Below, piece by piece: positions 25,783-34,645 of a stretch of DNA of 64,000 nt. Numbering within the stretch: the first letter of the stretch is position 1; each line of letters begins with the position of its first letter. The notes beneath the pieces are model-generated. The model made no database searches. It saw nothing but the letters and a program-made list of their open reading frames with translations, and was not told where the DNA came from. The DNA is from Frankia casuarinae (GTDB taxonomy: Bacteria; Actinomycetota; Actinomycetes; Frankiales; Frankiaceae), in assembly GCF_000013345.1 (NCBI RefSeq), contig NC_007777.1:2108001-2172000 (forward strand), read 5' to 3'. The position numbers and the translations under genes were made by a program.

Positions 25783-26613
25783 CTATGGCTGGAGCTGCCG
25801 GGGAGCAACGACAGCGGCGACGGCCATCGCGGCATGGTCGCTGAGGCCGTGGTGGCGGGGGGCGTGGACGTAGTCGCAGCGGGTCAGGTCGAGCCGGTCG
25901 GTGGTGAGGAAGGTGTGGTCGAAGCGGTAGCCGTTGCCGCCGCGGCCGTACCAGCTGTGGCCGGGGGCGTCGGGGTGCAGGGTGCGGTAGGCGTCGGTGA
26001 GGCCGGCGTCGGTGAAGGAGCGGTAGAAGTCGTGCTCCCAGCGGCCGAAGACCGGGTAGTGCGGGACGTGGCCGGGTTCGACGACGTTGAGGTCGCCGGT
26101 GACCACGACCGGCCCGTCGAAGCCGGCAAGGACGCCGGGCAGGGCGCGGGTGACGGCGTGTTGGAAGGCGCGCTTGTTCTCGTTGCGGCGTGCGGCCGGC
26201 CCGCGGGACGGGACGTAGAGGCCGACCAGGCGCAGTCGCTGTCCGCCGACCCACAGGTCGACGGCGGGTGCGCGGTGGGCAAGCACGTCGATGCCGGCGG
26301 GCACGGGTTCGAGGGGCGTATGGCGGGAGGCGATGACCGTGCTGTAGTCGGGCTGGTCCGGCCGCGGGGCGTGGAGGTGGGTGTAACCGTGCTGGGCGAG
26401 CGCGTCGAGGAGCGCGTGGCGACCGGGTCCGTGGCCGACCTCGGTGAGCACGACGAGGTCCGCGTCGGGTTGCTGTCCGAGCCAGGCTGCTTGGCGGCGG
26501 GCCCGGTCGGGTGCGGCGTGCTGGGCGTTGAACGTGACGAGCCGCAGCTCGGTCGTGGATGTGGGAGCGACCGGCGTGGGCGGGTTCGGGAACAGGGACT
26601 GCTGCGGGTTCAT
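25783..26613 (-). CDS. endonuclease/exonuclease/phosphatase family protein
   Basis: A 276-residue Mg-dependent hydrolase of the EEP (DNase I/exonuclease III-like) fold. Conserved elements in order are LVTFNAQHA (Asn), LVVLTEVGH (metal-binding Glu), LVGLYVPSRG, VVVTGDLNVVEP (the GDxN catalytic motif), SWYGRGGNGYRFDHTFL (RxDH) and GLSDHAAMAV (SDH). All active-site positions are present. The substrate could be DNA, a nucleotide or a phosphorylated metabolite. Its ATG overlaps the stop of the aldo-keto reductase gene (ATGA). Confidence 0.85.
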   Translation of the reverse strand: MNPQQSLFPNPPTPVAPTSTTELRLVTFNAQHAAPDRARRQAAWLGQQPDADLVVLTEVGHGPGRHALLDALAQHGYTHLHAPRPDQPDYSTVIASRHTPLEPVPAGIDVLAHRAPAVDLWVGGQRLRLVGLYVPSRGPAARRNENKRAFQHAVTRALPGVLAGFDGPVVVTGDLNVVEPGHVPHYPVFGRWEHDFYRSFTDAGLTDAYRTLHPDAPGHSWYGRGGNGYRFDHTFLTTDRLDLTRCDYVHAPRHHGLSDHAAMAVAAVVAPRQLQP

Positions 26614-27710
26614 TCGGGCAGGGCCGTTTCGTCGAGGAAGACTTCGCCGGCGGCGTCGAGGTCCTGCTGGAGCTGGCCGAGAGTGGCGCGGACGAAGCTG
26701 AGGTCGTCGCCGGACAGCGGTGTGTCGAGGGCGGTGAGGTTCTCGCGGACCTGGTCGGGGGTGGTGAAGCCGACAAGGACGGCCGCGCTGTCGGCGCGCT
26801 GGAGGCTGTAGGCCAGTGCCACCCGGACCAGGTCGCGGGTCGACGGGCCGAACCGGTCGCGCAGAGGTGCAAGGTGGCGCTCGACGAGTGCGAGGGCATC
26901 CGGGGTATACCAGCGTTTGCGTTGCCGATGATCCCCGGCACCGAACTGGGGTGGCCGACGCGGGTCGTGCTTACCGGTGAGCAGGCCCTGCCCGAGCGGC
27001 TTGTTGATCAGGATGCTGATGTGGTGGTCGGCGGCGAGGGTGAAGATGTCCGGCTGGCCGGCGGGCGGCGGTGGGGTCAGCGGGTTGTGTCGGACGGCGA
27101 GGAAGTCGGGACGGATTCGCTCGAACAGGACCCGGAACCGGGCGTGCTTGTCCGGCCGATCGGATCGTGGCTGTATGAGCCGGTCAGGGGCGTAGCGGTG
27201 CGGGCCGCGCATCCCGACGCAGCGCACCAGGCCCTGGCGTTGGAACTCGCGCATCTGGGCGACGGCGCCGTCGAGGTAGCGGTCGTCGGGGCCGAACTCG
27301 CTGGTGTGGAAGAAGTAGATGTCGAGCCGGTCGGTGCGCAGGTTCTCCAGGCTGGTCTCCAGCTGGCGGCGCATCGCGGCGGGCAGATAGGCGTGGGCGG
27401 CGGTGCCCGCAAAGTAGCCGACCTTGGACGACAGCACGAGACTGTCCCGGTCGACCTGCTCGACGAGGTGGCCGAGGAGACGTTCGGAGTGGCCGTGGCC
27501 ATAGACGTCGGCGGTGTCGAACAGGTTCGCACCCAGGGTGTAGGCGAGTTCTAACCCCGCGCGGGAGGCGTGGTCGTCGGCGGTGGACCAGCCCATCGGC
27601 AGGCCCAGGTTGTGGTCGGGTCCGCCGATGGCCCAGCAGCCGACGCCGATCGGGTGCACCGTCAGCCCGCCGGCCAGCGCGCGGGGCGCGGGAAAACGTT
27701 CTTCCGTCAT
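26610..27710 (-). CDS. aldo/keto reductase
   Basis: A 366-residue NADPH-dependent reductase. GVGCWAIGGP starts the barrel. NLFDTADVYGHGHSERLLGH provides the catalytic Asp and Tyr, LVLSSKVGYF the Lys, and DIYFFHTSEF the His. The C-terminal cofactor region VLVGFTTPDQVRENLTAL is also typical. The ATG at 27710 has GAGG 9-12 bp upstream. It reduces an aldehyde or ketone; the substrate is unknown. Transcribed with the EEP hydrolase and divergent from the nucleotidyltransferase gene, 82 bp apart. Confidence 0.9.
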   Translation of the reverse strand: MTEERFPAPRALAGGLTVHPIGVGCWAIGGPDHNLGLPMGWSTADDHASRAGLELAYTLGANLFDTADVYGHGHSERLLGHLVEQVDRDSLVLSSKVGYFAGTAAHAYLPAAMRRQLETSLENLRTDRLDIYFFHTSEFGPDDRYLDGAVAQMREFQRQGLVRCVGMRGPHRYAPDRLIQPRSDRPDKHARFRVLFERIRPDFLAVRHNPLTPPPPAGQPDIFTLAADHHISILINKPLGQGLLTGKHDPRRPPQFGAGDHRQRKRWYTPDALALVERHLAPLRDRFGPSTRDLVRVALAYSLQRADSAAVLVGFTTPDQVRENLTALDTPLSGDDLSFVRATLGQLQQDLDAAGEVFLDETALPE

Positions 27711-27792
27711 CTCGTTCACCTCATTGTCTGCCGACGATTGCTGGACGGGCCTGTGCATGGGCGCCGCTGACTGTGACGTTAAGGTCACCGGC

Positions 27793-28413
27793 ATGACGAC
27801 TCCGGACCCTGACACCCCGCTGAACCTGGATGCGATCAGGGCGAAGGGGTGGGCCGACCGCAGCGACTTCCCCACCGCCGAGTTCGACCGCGCCGAGGCG
27901 TTCTACACGGCGATGCGCGCCCACGACGAACGCCTGCACGCGGTGCGCGCGAGGGCGTCGGAACTCATCGAGCGGTGGACCGGGCATCGGCCGCGGGACG
28001 TCGGCTCGTTCGGAACCCGGTTGAACCTGGAGACCTCGGATCTGGATCTGGGCATCGGCTACCCGGTGGAACGCCGTGCCGAGCTGATGGCCACGCTCGA
28101 CGGGACCGCCCGCTTCCTCGGCGAGCGCTACACCAGCTTCTCCACCACCCGGCTGGTGTTCAGCTTCACCGTGGACGACGTCGAGATCGACCTGAGCGCG
28201 CTGACCGTGGACGACTTCGCGGTCGCCTGCCGAATGCTCGACCAGATCGACGAGGCGATGAGCCACGACGAGCGGGTGTGTCACACCTGGGTCAAGCACC
28301 TGCTGCGCCAAGCCGGCCGGCTGGAGGACTACGCGGCCTGGAAGCTGGTCACCTACGCCCGGTTCTGCCCAGAGTTCAACTGGGTGCCGATCCCGGAAAA
28401 GACCGGCGCCTGA
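27793..28413 (+). CDS. nucleotidyltransferase-fold protein
   Basis: A 206-residue protein with the pol-beta-type nucleotidyltransferase signature. VGSFGTRLNLETSDLDLGIG gives GS-x3-R and DxD, and the third acidic residue comes in FTVDDVEIDLSAL. An N-terminal helical region (FDRAEAFYTAMRAHDERLHA) precedes it and a helical C-terminal part follows (HTWVKHLLRQAGRLEDYAAW). The ATG at 27793 is preferred over a long Arg/Pro-rich upstream extension. It may add a nucleotide to a small molecule or protein; the resemblance to antibiotic nucleotidyltransferases is general only. Confidence 0.75.
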   Translation: MTTPDPDTPLNLDAIRAKGWADRSDFPTAEFDRAEAFYTAMRAHDERLHAVRARASELIERWTGHRPRDVGSFGTRLNLETSDLDLGIGYPVERRAELMATLDGTARFLGERYTSFSTTRLVFSFTVDDVEIDLSALTVDDFAVACRMLDQIDEAMSHDERVCHTWVKHLLRQAGRLEDYAAWKLVTYARFCPEFNWVPIPEKTGA

Positions 28414-28435
28414 TCTTCCGATTCGGGTCCGCCGG

Positions 28436-30580
28436 TCAGCTGGCACAGGCGTCCGCCGCGTTGATCAGCGTCCAACCGCCGGCTGCGGACCATCGCCGGT
28501 GTTCGGTGACGAGCAGTGCGGCGTGTTCCCGGCCGAAAACAGGCAGCAGGTCGTGCACAGCGGCGGCGAGGACGCCCCGCAATAGAGCGAGACGGTTCTC
28601 AATCCGCTGCCAGATCCGCACGTCCAGGATCGCCTCGGCCGTCGGATCACGGTGCAGCGGGCGGGTGTCGAGTTCGGTGATCAGGTCGCCGAGGACCGTG
28701 TAGCTGGCGTCCTTGAGCACGCCGCGGGCCTCACGCACCTGACGGCGCGGGGCGCCGTCGAGGACCTTCTCCAGCGACTTGAACGTGTAGTCGAGGGCGA
28801 AGTGCCGGTCGACCCAGCGCTGCGCCCAGCTGGCGGCTACTCCGATCCGCCAGTCGGCGTAGCGGGCCTCTACCCGGCCCATCGACGGCGTCACCGCCCC
28901 GGCAAGTCCAGCCTGCTGGACTCGGCGGGTGTAGGCGGCGCCGATCAGGCACTCCATGCTGACCAGCAGGTAGGAGATCCCCTGGTAGAACGGCTGGCCC
29001 GTGCCCGCCGCCGCGGCGAACCGAGCGTCCCGGACTCCGCGGACGACCTCGGCGGGCGAAAGATCGGGTTGCGGGGCCAGGAGCAGATCGGTGCGGCCCT
29101 GGAACGCATGTGTGGCCTTCAGCTCGTCGAGGGTCATCAGCGGGTCGAAGGTGATGTAGGTGAACCGGGTCGGGACGCCGAGTGCGGACAGGGTACGGAC
29201 AGCCAGCAGGTTCTGCTCGCCCGTGGTGTCCTTCGCGAACCGGTCCAGAATGCTGTCGACGCCGGACTCGACGCCGAACAGCATCCGCCGCAGGCCCCGG
29301 GCGACCAGCGCCCGCCACATCTCGGCGCGTTCGACGTGCCAGCCATGGCTCTGGTCGGGGTCGACGACCTGGTCGACGCGGCAGCTGGATTCCCACCCGA
29401 ACCCCGCCCGGTGCAGCAGACTGGCCAGCTCTAACGCCCTGCTGGTCGCGTCGGGGGCGCGACCGAGGAATTCCTCGTCAACCAGGTACAACGTCCGCGA
29501 CACCTGCGGGTAGCGCTCGAAGACCGCCGAAAGCTCACCCAGGAGCCACGGCAACCGGCCCGTACCGGCCCCCACCCAACTGCCCTTGTGGTCGCGTGGG
29601 CAGAACGAGCAGTAGCTGGTGCAGCCCCGGCTGGTCTCCAACTGCGCGACACCGTGACGGTCGAACGTCGCCGGCAGCAGATCGAGTTCCGGAACGACGT
29701 CGGCCGTCACGTCCCGGGTGACGGGCTTCGCGGTCCGCCGCCGCCCGACCGCCAGCCCACCCCCACGTGGTGCCCCCGCGTACCCCAGTCCGGGCACGTC
29801 GTCGAGGCCGCAGTCGCCGTGCCAGTGCGCCAGCAACGCGCCGATCGTCGCCTCGCCACCCGCCCTGGCGACCAGCAGCGACGGGAACCTGTCCAGCAGG
29901 ACCCGCTCGACCCGCAGGGTGAGACTGCCACCGGCGACGACCAGCGGCGGATCATCCTGGGCGTAGACCGATTCCAGCAGCTCGACGAGCAGGTCGTACT
30001 GGCCGAACGTCGCCGAGACCCCGAGGATGTCCGGCCGGTCGCCGTCGATGCGGGCGACGAGGCCATCGAGGGAGAGCCCGAGCTGCATGTCGGCCAAGGC
30101 CACTGTTCCGAGCAACGTGTCCCGGGCCGCCCGCGCCACCGTGCTGATCCCCAACGGAAACCGCGGCAGCGGGAACGTCTCCGGGTGATACAGCGCCGCT
30201 AGCAGGGCGCTGGGCCGCGACAGCCGCCACACGGCCCGCTCGTCCAGGTGGGCCAGCGACAGCCACGACGCCGGGTCCTCCAGGATCAGTTGTTCGCGCG
30301 TCCACGCTGGCCAGGCCCGGGAGCGGTGTGGCTGGCCGGAGAGATCCGCGACGACCCACCGGCCGTCGGTCCGCTCGACGACGGCCAGACGGCGATCGAG
30401 CGGTCCCGCGATCCGGACCCGACCCACGTGGCCGGCGCACCGCTGCTCTACCCAGCCACGGAACACAGCCGGATCGAGCAGCAACTCCCACCGATCCGGA
30501 GACGGGAAGTCGGGACGCACGCCGGCGCTGCGTAGGGCGACGGACAAGCGAGCCAAGGGCTCATGTGGATGCTGCTCCAC
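28436..30580 (-). CDS. B12-binding-domain radical SAM protein
   Basis: A 714-residue protein. An N-terminal domain of about 120 residues of unknown function comes first. A B12-binding-like Rossmann region follows (GDRPDILGVSATFGQYDLLV, PPLVVAGGSLTLRVERVLL, GGEATIGALLAHW). Next is the radical SAM core with SRGCTSYCSFCPRDHKG (C-x3-C-x2-C), LYLVDEEFLG, FGWESSCRVD and MLFGVESGVDSILDRFAKDT. A helical C-terminal domain (about 200 residues) ends the protein. It resembles class B methylases and ring-forming enzymes. The start is GTG at 30580 with only a weak ribosome site, so the start is uncertain. No partner enzyme is adjacent on the same strand. Confidence 0.85.
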   Translation of the reverse strand: MEQHPHEPLARLSVALRSAGVRPDFPSPDRWELLLDPAVFRGWVEQRCAGHVGRVRIAGPLDRRLAVVERTDGRWVVADLSGQPHRSRAWPAWTREQLILEDPASWLSLAHLDERAVWRLSRPSALLAALYHPETFPLPRFPLGISTVARAARDTLLGTVALADMQLGLSLDGLVARIDGDRPDILGVSATFGQYDLLVELLESVYAQDDPPLVVAGGSLTLRVERVLLDRFPSLLVARAGGEATIGALLAHWHGDCGLDDVPGLGYAGAPRGGGLAVGRRRTAKPVTRDVTADVVPELDLLPATFDRHGVAQLETSRGCTSYCSFCPRDHKGSWVGAGTGRLPWLLGELSAVFERYPQVSRTLYLVDEEFLGRAPDATSRALELASLLHRAGFGWESSCRVDQVVDPDQSHGWHVERAEMWRALVARGLRRMLFGVESGVDSILDRFAKDTTGEQNLLAVRTLSALGVPTRFTYITFDPLMTLDELKATHAFQGRTDLLLAPQPDLSPAEVVRGVRDARFAAAAGTGQPFYQGISYLLVSMECLIGAAYTRRVQQAGLAGAVTPSMGRVEARYADWRIGVAASWAQRWVDRHFALDYTFKSLEKVLDGAPRRQVREARGVLKDASYTVLGDLITELDTRPLHRDPTAEAILDVRIWQRIENRLALLRGVLAAAVHDLLPVFGREHAALLVTEHRRWSAAGGWTLINAADACAS

Positions 30581-31370
30581 GGCTATGCCTTCCGGAGGGA
30601 CGGCGCTCGACCGCGATGCGGGCGCCCGTTACCGGAGCAGCCTCGGCGGCCTGCGGGTAGCTCCTGTCACTGTCCGCCGCCGCGACTTGCTAATCATTCC
30701 CCGTTCCGCGAAGAAGTTCGTTCGGCGCCGCGCTATGCCGCTACCTGCGCAGACGGCGACATACGGCGCCGTAACTTCCACGACGATCTCGGATCTCACG
30801 CGGAATTGTTCGTGGATACCGAATGCCCATCCGAACGTGGAGGCGCGCCCGGGGTCACACCCAGGCCGGGATCGAGTTGGCGCTGATGGGGCGTGCGACG
30901 CTGGCCGGTCCGGTTCGCTTTCTTGGGCAGCACTGGCGACGGCGCAGACCTACAGATGCACCGGGATCGCCCGGTGCTTCACCGGTTTGGGTCATGTTGA
31001 CCCTCGCACGCCGCCTGCCTCGCTGGAATCCCGACGACCGCGCCCAGCCGACGACAACGTCAGTTGCGTACATCGCGGGTCAACCCAGCCCGCTCCTGGT
31101 CGAGGACCGGCGCTCGTTCAGGCTTGTGGCTATGGCGCGCGTGGTTCATGCGGGTGGTTCGAGGCGGCCGGGGTGGGCCCGGCGAGTGCGGCTGGGCGCG
31201 GTCGGACACGCCGACGCCTCCACGGTGAGATCGGACGGCCGGTGCCCTATGCTGACATCTCGGATCGGCCACAACATCTGGCACTGCTCGGGATGTGGTG
31301 GCGCTATCTGTTGTGATCGTCTCCGGATGTGAGTATGCGGCATCGACGCGCCGATCGAGAGGAACGTGTT
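30581..31370. other. non-coding region between divergent genes
   Basis: About 790 bp between the radical SAM gene (leftward) and the TSCPD gene (rightward). It contains a perfect 7-bp stem with a 4-base loop, CACCGGG-ATCG-CCCGGTG at 30959-30976, of unknown role. No cobalamin riboswitch consensus was recognised. Long open frames here are not protein-like. Confidence 0.5.
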
Positions 31371-31904
31371 GTGGTTGACGCAACATCAACGATGGGAACC
31401 CAGCCGCCCAGTGGCGTGGCACGGCGCGCGCCACGGCATCGCGAGTCCGTGACGAGGTCGTTCACGGTGGGCGGCGCTTACGGCTTCGTCATCACGTCCC
31501 TGCACGCTGACGGTTCGCTGGCGGACGTCAATCTGATCATGGCGAAGCAGGGGTCGACCCTGCGCGGGATGACCGAGACCCTCTCGTTGGCGATCTCGAC
31601 TGGTCTGGCGCACGACGTACCGCTGGTGACGTTCGTTCGGCAGTTCATAGACCTGCGGTTCGAGCCGGCGGGGCTAACCGACGACGCGGAGATCCCACAG
31701 GCCACGTCGATCATCGATTATGTGGTGCGGCGTCTGGCCTTGGATTTCCTGCCGTTGGAGGAGCGGGCCGCGTTGGGTGTGCTCACGCCGTCGGAGCGCG
31801 CCACGGTGGCGACCGGGGTGACGCCGGTGCCGAAGGTTTGGTCGGACACGCCGGGGATGCCGATGTTCGTACCGTTCGAGATCCCGGTCCAGGTCTCGCG
31901 CTGA
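31371..31904 (+). CDS. stand-alone TSCPD domain, class II RNR C-terminus-like
   Basis: A 177-residue protein that matches the TSCPD domain normally found at the C-terminus of vitamin B12-dependent (class II, NrdJ) ribonucleotide reductase. SFTVGGAYGFVITSLHADGS, VNLIMAKQGSTLRGMTETLS, GLAHDVPLVTFVRQFIDLRF (continuing EPAG) and ATSIIDYVVRRLALDFLPLE follow the family pattern closely. The start is GTG at 31371 with GAGAGGAA about 6 bp upstream. No catalytic NrdJ gene is in the window. It may be a separate regulatory or nucleic-acid-binding subunit. Confidence 0.75.
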   Translation: MVDATSTMGTQPPSGVARRAPRHRESVTRSFTVGGAYGFVITSLHADGSLADVNLIMAKQGSTLRGMTETLSLAISTGLAHDVPLVTFVRQFIDLRFEPAGLTDDAEIPQATSIIDYVVRRLALDFLPLEERAALGVLTPSERATVATGVTPVPKVWSDTPGMPMFVPFEIPVQVSR

Positions 31905-31928
31905 GGGGCCTTCTGCCTGCTGGATTGT

Positions 31929-33068
31929 TCAGGTGGCGTGGTCCGTGAGGGCGTGATGTGCCGCAGTCAGGGCGCTGTCGATGTCGTCGCTGATCGTGAC
32001 GGAAGGCAGCATGTCGAAGCTGCATCGGGGTGAGCCCTTGGCGATGATGACGGGTTTGCCGTAGGCGAGCGCGCAGCCGATCTCGGCCGTGACGCCGTCG
32101 CTGCGCCGGCTGAGCGGGTAGGCGAGGAGAAGGCGCGCGCGGGCGATGTCGTGGATGCAGAGCTGGGCCGCGAGTTGGTTGACGACGATGCCTGCGTCGA
32201 ACTGGCTGCTGGGTCGGGTGAGGGGGTCGAGGTCGAGCCAGCGGGCGGTGGATTCCAGGGGCGGGGGCAGGCGGGCGCGGATACGGCGGATCTCGTCTCG
32301 GTCGCGCAGCGTCGCCGCGAGGTAGACGCCGTGGCGAGGGGTGGCATCGCCGGCGAGGCTCTGTGGTGTCCGCTGCTGGGTGCGCCGGAGTTGTGGGGCT
32401 GGGCTGGTGGCCGGCGCCCAGAGGTTGACGGGTGCGCTGCGGGCCTGCCGGTAGGGGGTGATCGGGCAGTAGGCGTAGGGCGTGTCGTCGGCGAGACTCG
32501 GCAGTCCGATCCGACTCCGCTGATCATCAATATGGTTGATGTCGGCAATCGGGTAGAGGAAGCGCGGGCGGTCGTCACGAATGAGGACGAATGTTCCGTA
32601 CAGCTGCTCCTCACCGCGCAGGGAACGGTCCCGGTCCGTCAGGAGAGCCAGCTGTCGCGGGTCGGCCCCGCGGTGCTGCCACGTGCGCGCCAGATCGCGG
32701 AGGAGATCGTGGCGGGTCTCGGTTTCGGTGTCGGCGTGTTGGAGGAGAAGCCAGGCGGCGTCGCTGGCGGCGCACGAGGCGGGAGACGGCCAGCCCCATC
32801 GGTTCAGTGTCGTGAGGACCGCGGTCGTCGCGGCAGTCGAGACGGACGCGAAGGTGGCGAGTTCGGGTGTGCCGGCAGTGAGGTGTGCCGCTCGGTGCGG
32901 TAGCAGCGTGAGGGGTAGCGGCCAGCCGGGGTAGTCCAGGGCTGCGGCGACCTGGGCTTCGAGGCGGGGGTCGGTGACAAGCCGGGTCAGGACGGCGAGG
33001 AGCGCCTGCTGTTCTTGCTCGGCGAGCGTGATGAGGTCAGCCCACGCGGCGACGGCGGGTGATGTCAT
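31929..33068 (-). CDS. DUF6624-like / nucleoside deoxyribosyltransferase-like fusion
   Basis: A 379-residue protein in two parts. The first 220 residues contain a helical region with the elements WGWPSPASCAASDAAWLLLQ and LLTDRDRSLRGEEQLYGTFV, resembling the DUF6624 pattern. The last 140 residues (GVYLAATLRDRDEIRRIRAR ... IHDIARARLLLAYPLSRRSD, then TAEIGCALAYGKPVIIA) match the nucleoside 2-deoxyribosyltransferase fold, including the Glu-bearing E-x-G motif. It may cleave or transfer a glycosidic bond of a nucleoside-like product. Its ATG overlaps the stop of the acyl-AMP ligase gene. Confidence 0.65.
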   Translation of the reverse strand: MTSPAVAAWADLITLAEQEQQALLAVLTRLVTDPRLEAQVAAALDYPGWPLPLTLLPHRAAHLTAGTPELATFASVSTAATTAVLTTLNRWGWPSPASCAASDAAWLLLQHADTETETRHDLLRDLARTWQHRGADPRQLALLTDRDRSLRGEEQLYGTFVLIRDDRPRFLYPIADINHIDDQRSRIGLPSLADDTPYAYCPITPYRQARSAPVNLWAPATSPAPQLRRTQQRTPQSLAGDATPRHGVYLAATLRDRDEIRRIRARLPPPLESTARWLDLDPLTRPSSQFDAGIVVNQLAAQLCIHDIARARLLLAYPLSRRSDGVTAEIGCALAYGKPVIIAKGSPRCSFDMLPSVTISDDIDSALTAAHHALTDHAT

Positions 33069-34645
33069 GAACTGGCCTCCTGGTCGCTGAGGAGCTGGCG
33101 GGCGCGGACGAGGTCGACCTTCCCGGCCGGGGTCCTGGGTATGGCGGCGACGACCCGCACCACCCGTGGGATCTTGTAGCCGGCGAGGTCGCCACGGATG
33201 TCACCCAGTACCTGTGCGAGTCTGCCGCCGGCGTGGAGCTGGAGGAGGCCGCCGACGGTGCTCCCGAGCCGCGTGTCGGGGACGGCGAGGATGGCGGCGT
33301 CGGCGACGTGGGGGTGGGCCAGGAGGACGGCGGCGACATCGGGGGCGTACACCTTCTCCCCGCCGGTGTTGATGCAGTCCTGCTCGCGGCCGAGCAGCGC
33401 GATCCTCCGACTCGTCTGAAGCCGGACGAGGTCTCCGGACAGGAGGTAGGTGCGGCCGTCATAGGCGCGGACGTAGCGGTGGGGTGGAAGCGTGCCGTGG
33501 GGGTGCAGACCGACGGGCAGCGGCCGGTGGACCGCGACCTGTCCCGTCTCACCGACCGCGGTCGGGGTTCCATCAGCGTGGAACACCCGGGCGTGTCGGC
33601 CGAGGTCGAAGGACCCGGTCGCAGGTACGTCTCCGAGGCGGGCGAGTGATGATCCCAGGCCGGTGGCCTCGGTGGCGCCGAGGGTTTCGACCAGCCGCAG
33701 GTGTGGGACCAGGGCGAGGAGTTCGGTCTTGACCTGGTCCGTCCACGGCGCGCCCGACGAGGTGACCGTCCGCAAAGCGGACAGGTCAGCGCCGAGGCGG
33801 GCGCCAAGCGCGCTCGTGAGCGGTCGTGCGTAGGCGTCGCCGACGATCGCCAGGGTGTCGGCGCGCTGCTGCACGACCGTGTCGAGCACCCTGTCGGGGT
33901 CGTAGGACGACCCTGGCAGGGTGATCACTGTGCCGCCGGCGCAGAGCGCGCCCATCGCGCGCGTCAGACCCGAGCCGTGGCTGAGGGGACTGGCGACGAC
34001 GATGCGCGCGTCGGCCAGCGTCAGGGACGCCATCCGGGTGAGAGGGCGGGACAGGTCGTGGCGGGCCCAGGGGTTGTGGGCGTTGAGGTTGTCCAGGATG
34101 TCGGCGACGCGCCAGAGCACGGCCTGGGGTGTGCCGGTGGTCCCACCCGTACATTTGATCATCAAAGGCGGTCGCGGCCCATTCGCCGGCGGCGACGAGG
34201 ATGCCCGCGGGGCCGCGGAGGTCAGGAGCAGCCCGTGGCCTCCGAGGGGGCGGATCGGTACTTCCTGGCCAGGTTGGCAGCGGGCGTGGAGCGTCGCGAC
34301 GTCTGGGACCTGGACCGGATCGGCGATCATTGCGGCGGGCTGGAGCAGGCGGTGAAGCTGGTCGAGTTCGCGGGCACGGTAGCGGGGGTTGAGCTGCGCG
34401 GGCGTTGCGCCGAGACGGAGCACGGCAGCGAGGCTGACAAGGTGTTCGGGGATGTTCGGCAGGCAGAGGGCGACGACCTGGCCGGCCTGCACTCCGTGCC
34501 GCCGCAGGGTGCGGGCGAGGGCCGCTGATGCCGCGTCGAACTGCGCCCACGTCCACGCCTGATCGCCGTGGATCAGCGCGGTCTGGTGGGGCTGCTGCGC
34601 GGCGATGCGCTGCCAGAGAGCCGCGAGGGTCCACGGGGTTGTCAT
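33065..34645 (-). CDS. AMP-dependent acyl/aryl ligase (ANL family)
   Basis: A 526-residue adenylate-forming ligase with all core motifs. The P-loop is IKCTGGTTGTPQAVLW. SPLSHGSGLTRAMGALCAGG and ETLGATEATGLGSS (A5) follow. LLSGDLVRLQTSRRIALLGR (A7/A8) and INTGGEKVYAPDVAAVLLAH come next, and the C-terminal catalytic lysine lies in TPAGKVDLVRA (A10). It would activate a carboxylic acid as its adenylate and pass it to CoA or a carrier; no carrier protein is visible nearby. Both ends overlap neighbours (ATGA), placing it firmly in the operon with the HIT protein and the second ligase homologue. Confidence 0.92.
   Translation of the reverse strand: MTTPWTLAALWQRIAAQQPHQTALIHGDQAWTWAQFDAASAALARTLRRHGVQAGQVVALCLPNIPEHLVSLAAVLRLGATPAQLNPRYRARELDQLHRLLQPAAMIADPVQVPDVATLHARCQPGQEVPIRPLGGHGLLLTSAAPRASSSPPANGPRPPLMIKCTGGTTGTPQAVLWRVADILDNLNAHNPWARHDLSRPLTRMASLTLADARIVVASPLSHGSGLTRAMGALCAGGTVITLPGSSYDPDRVLDTVVQQRADTLAIVGDAYARPLTSALGARLGADLSALRTVTSSGAPWTDQVKTELLALVPHLRLVETLGATEATGLGSSLARLGDVPATGSFDLGRHARVFHADGTPTAVGETGQVAVHRPLPVGLHPHGTLPPHRYVRAYDGRTYLLSGDLVRLQTSRRIALLGREQDCINTGGEKVYAPDVAAVLLAHPHVADAAILAVPDTRLGSTVGGLLQLHAGGRLAQVLGDIRGDLAGYKIPRVVRVVAAIPRTPAGKVDLVRARQLLSDQEASS

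Noticed and set aside
25773-26811. Continuation of the plus-strand frame from 25078 to 26811
   Set aside because: Beyond the frameshift it runs antisense to the EEP hydrolase and aldo-keto reductase genes and reads as low-complexity sequence.
30959-30976. CACCGGG-ATCG-CCCGGTG hairpin as part of a cobalamin riboswitch for the B12-type radical SAM gene
   Set aside because: The conserved B12-box and neighbouring riboswitch elements are not present; the hairpin alone is too short to support the call.
30585-31316. 243-codon plus-strand frame between the radical SAM and TSCPD genes
   Set aside because: Composition is not protein-like and no family features or start signal were seen; treated as intergenic.
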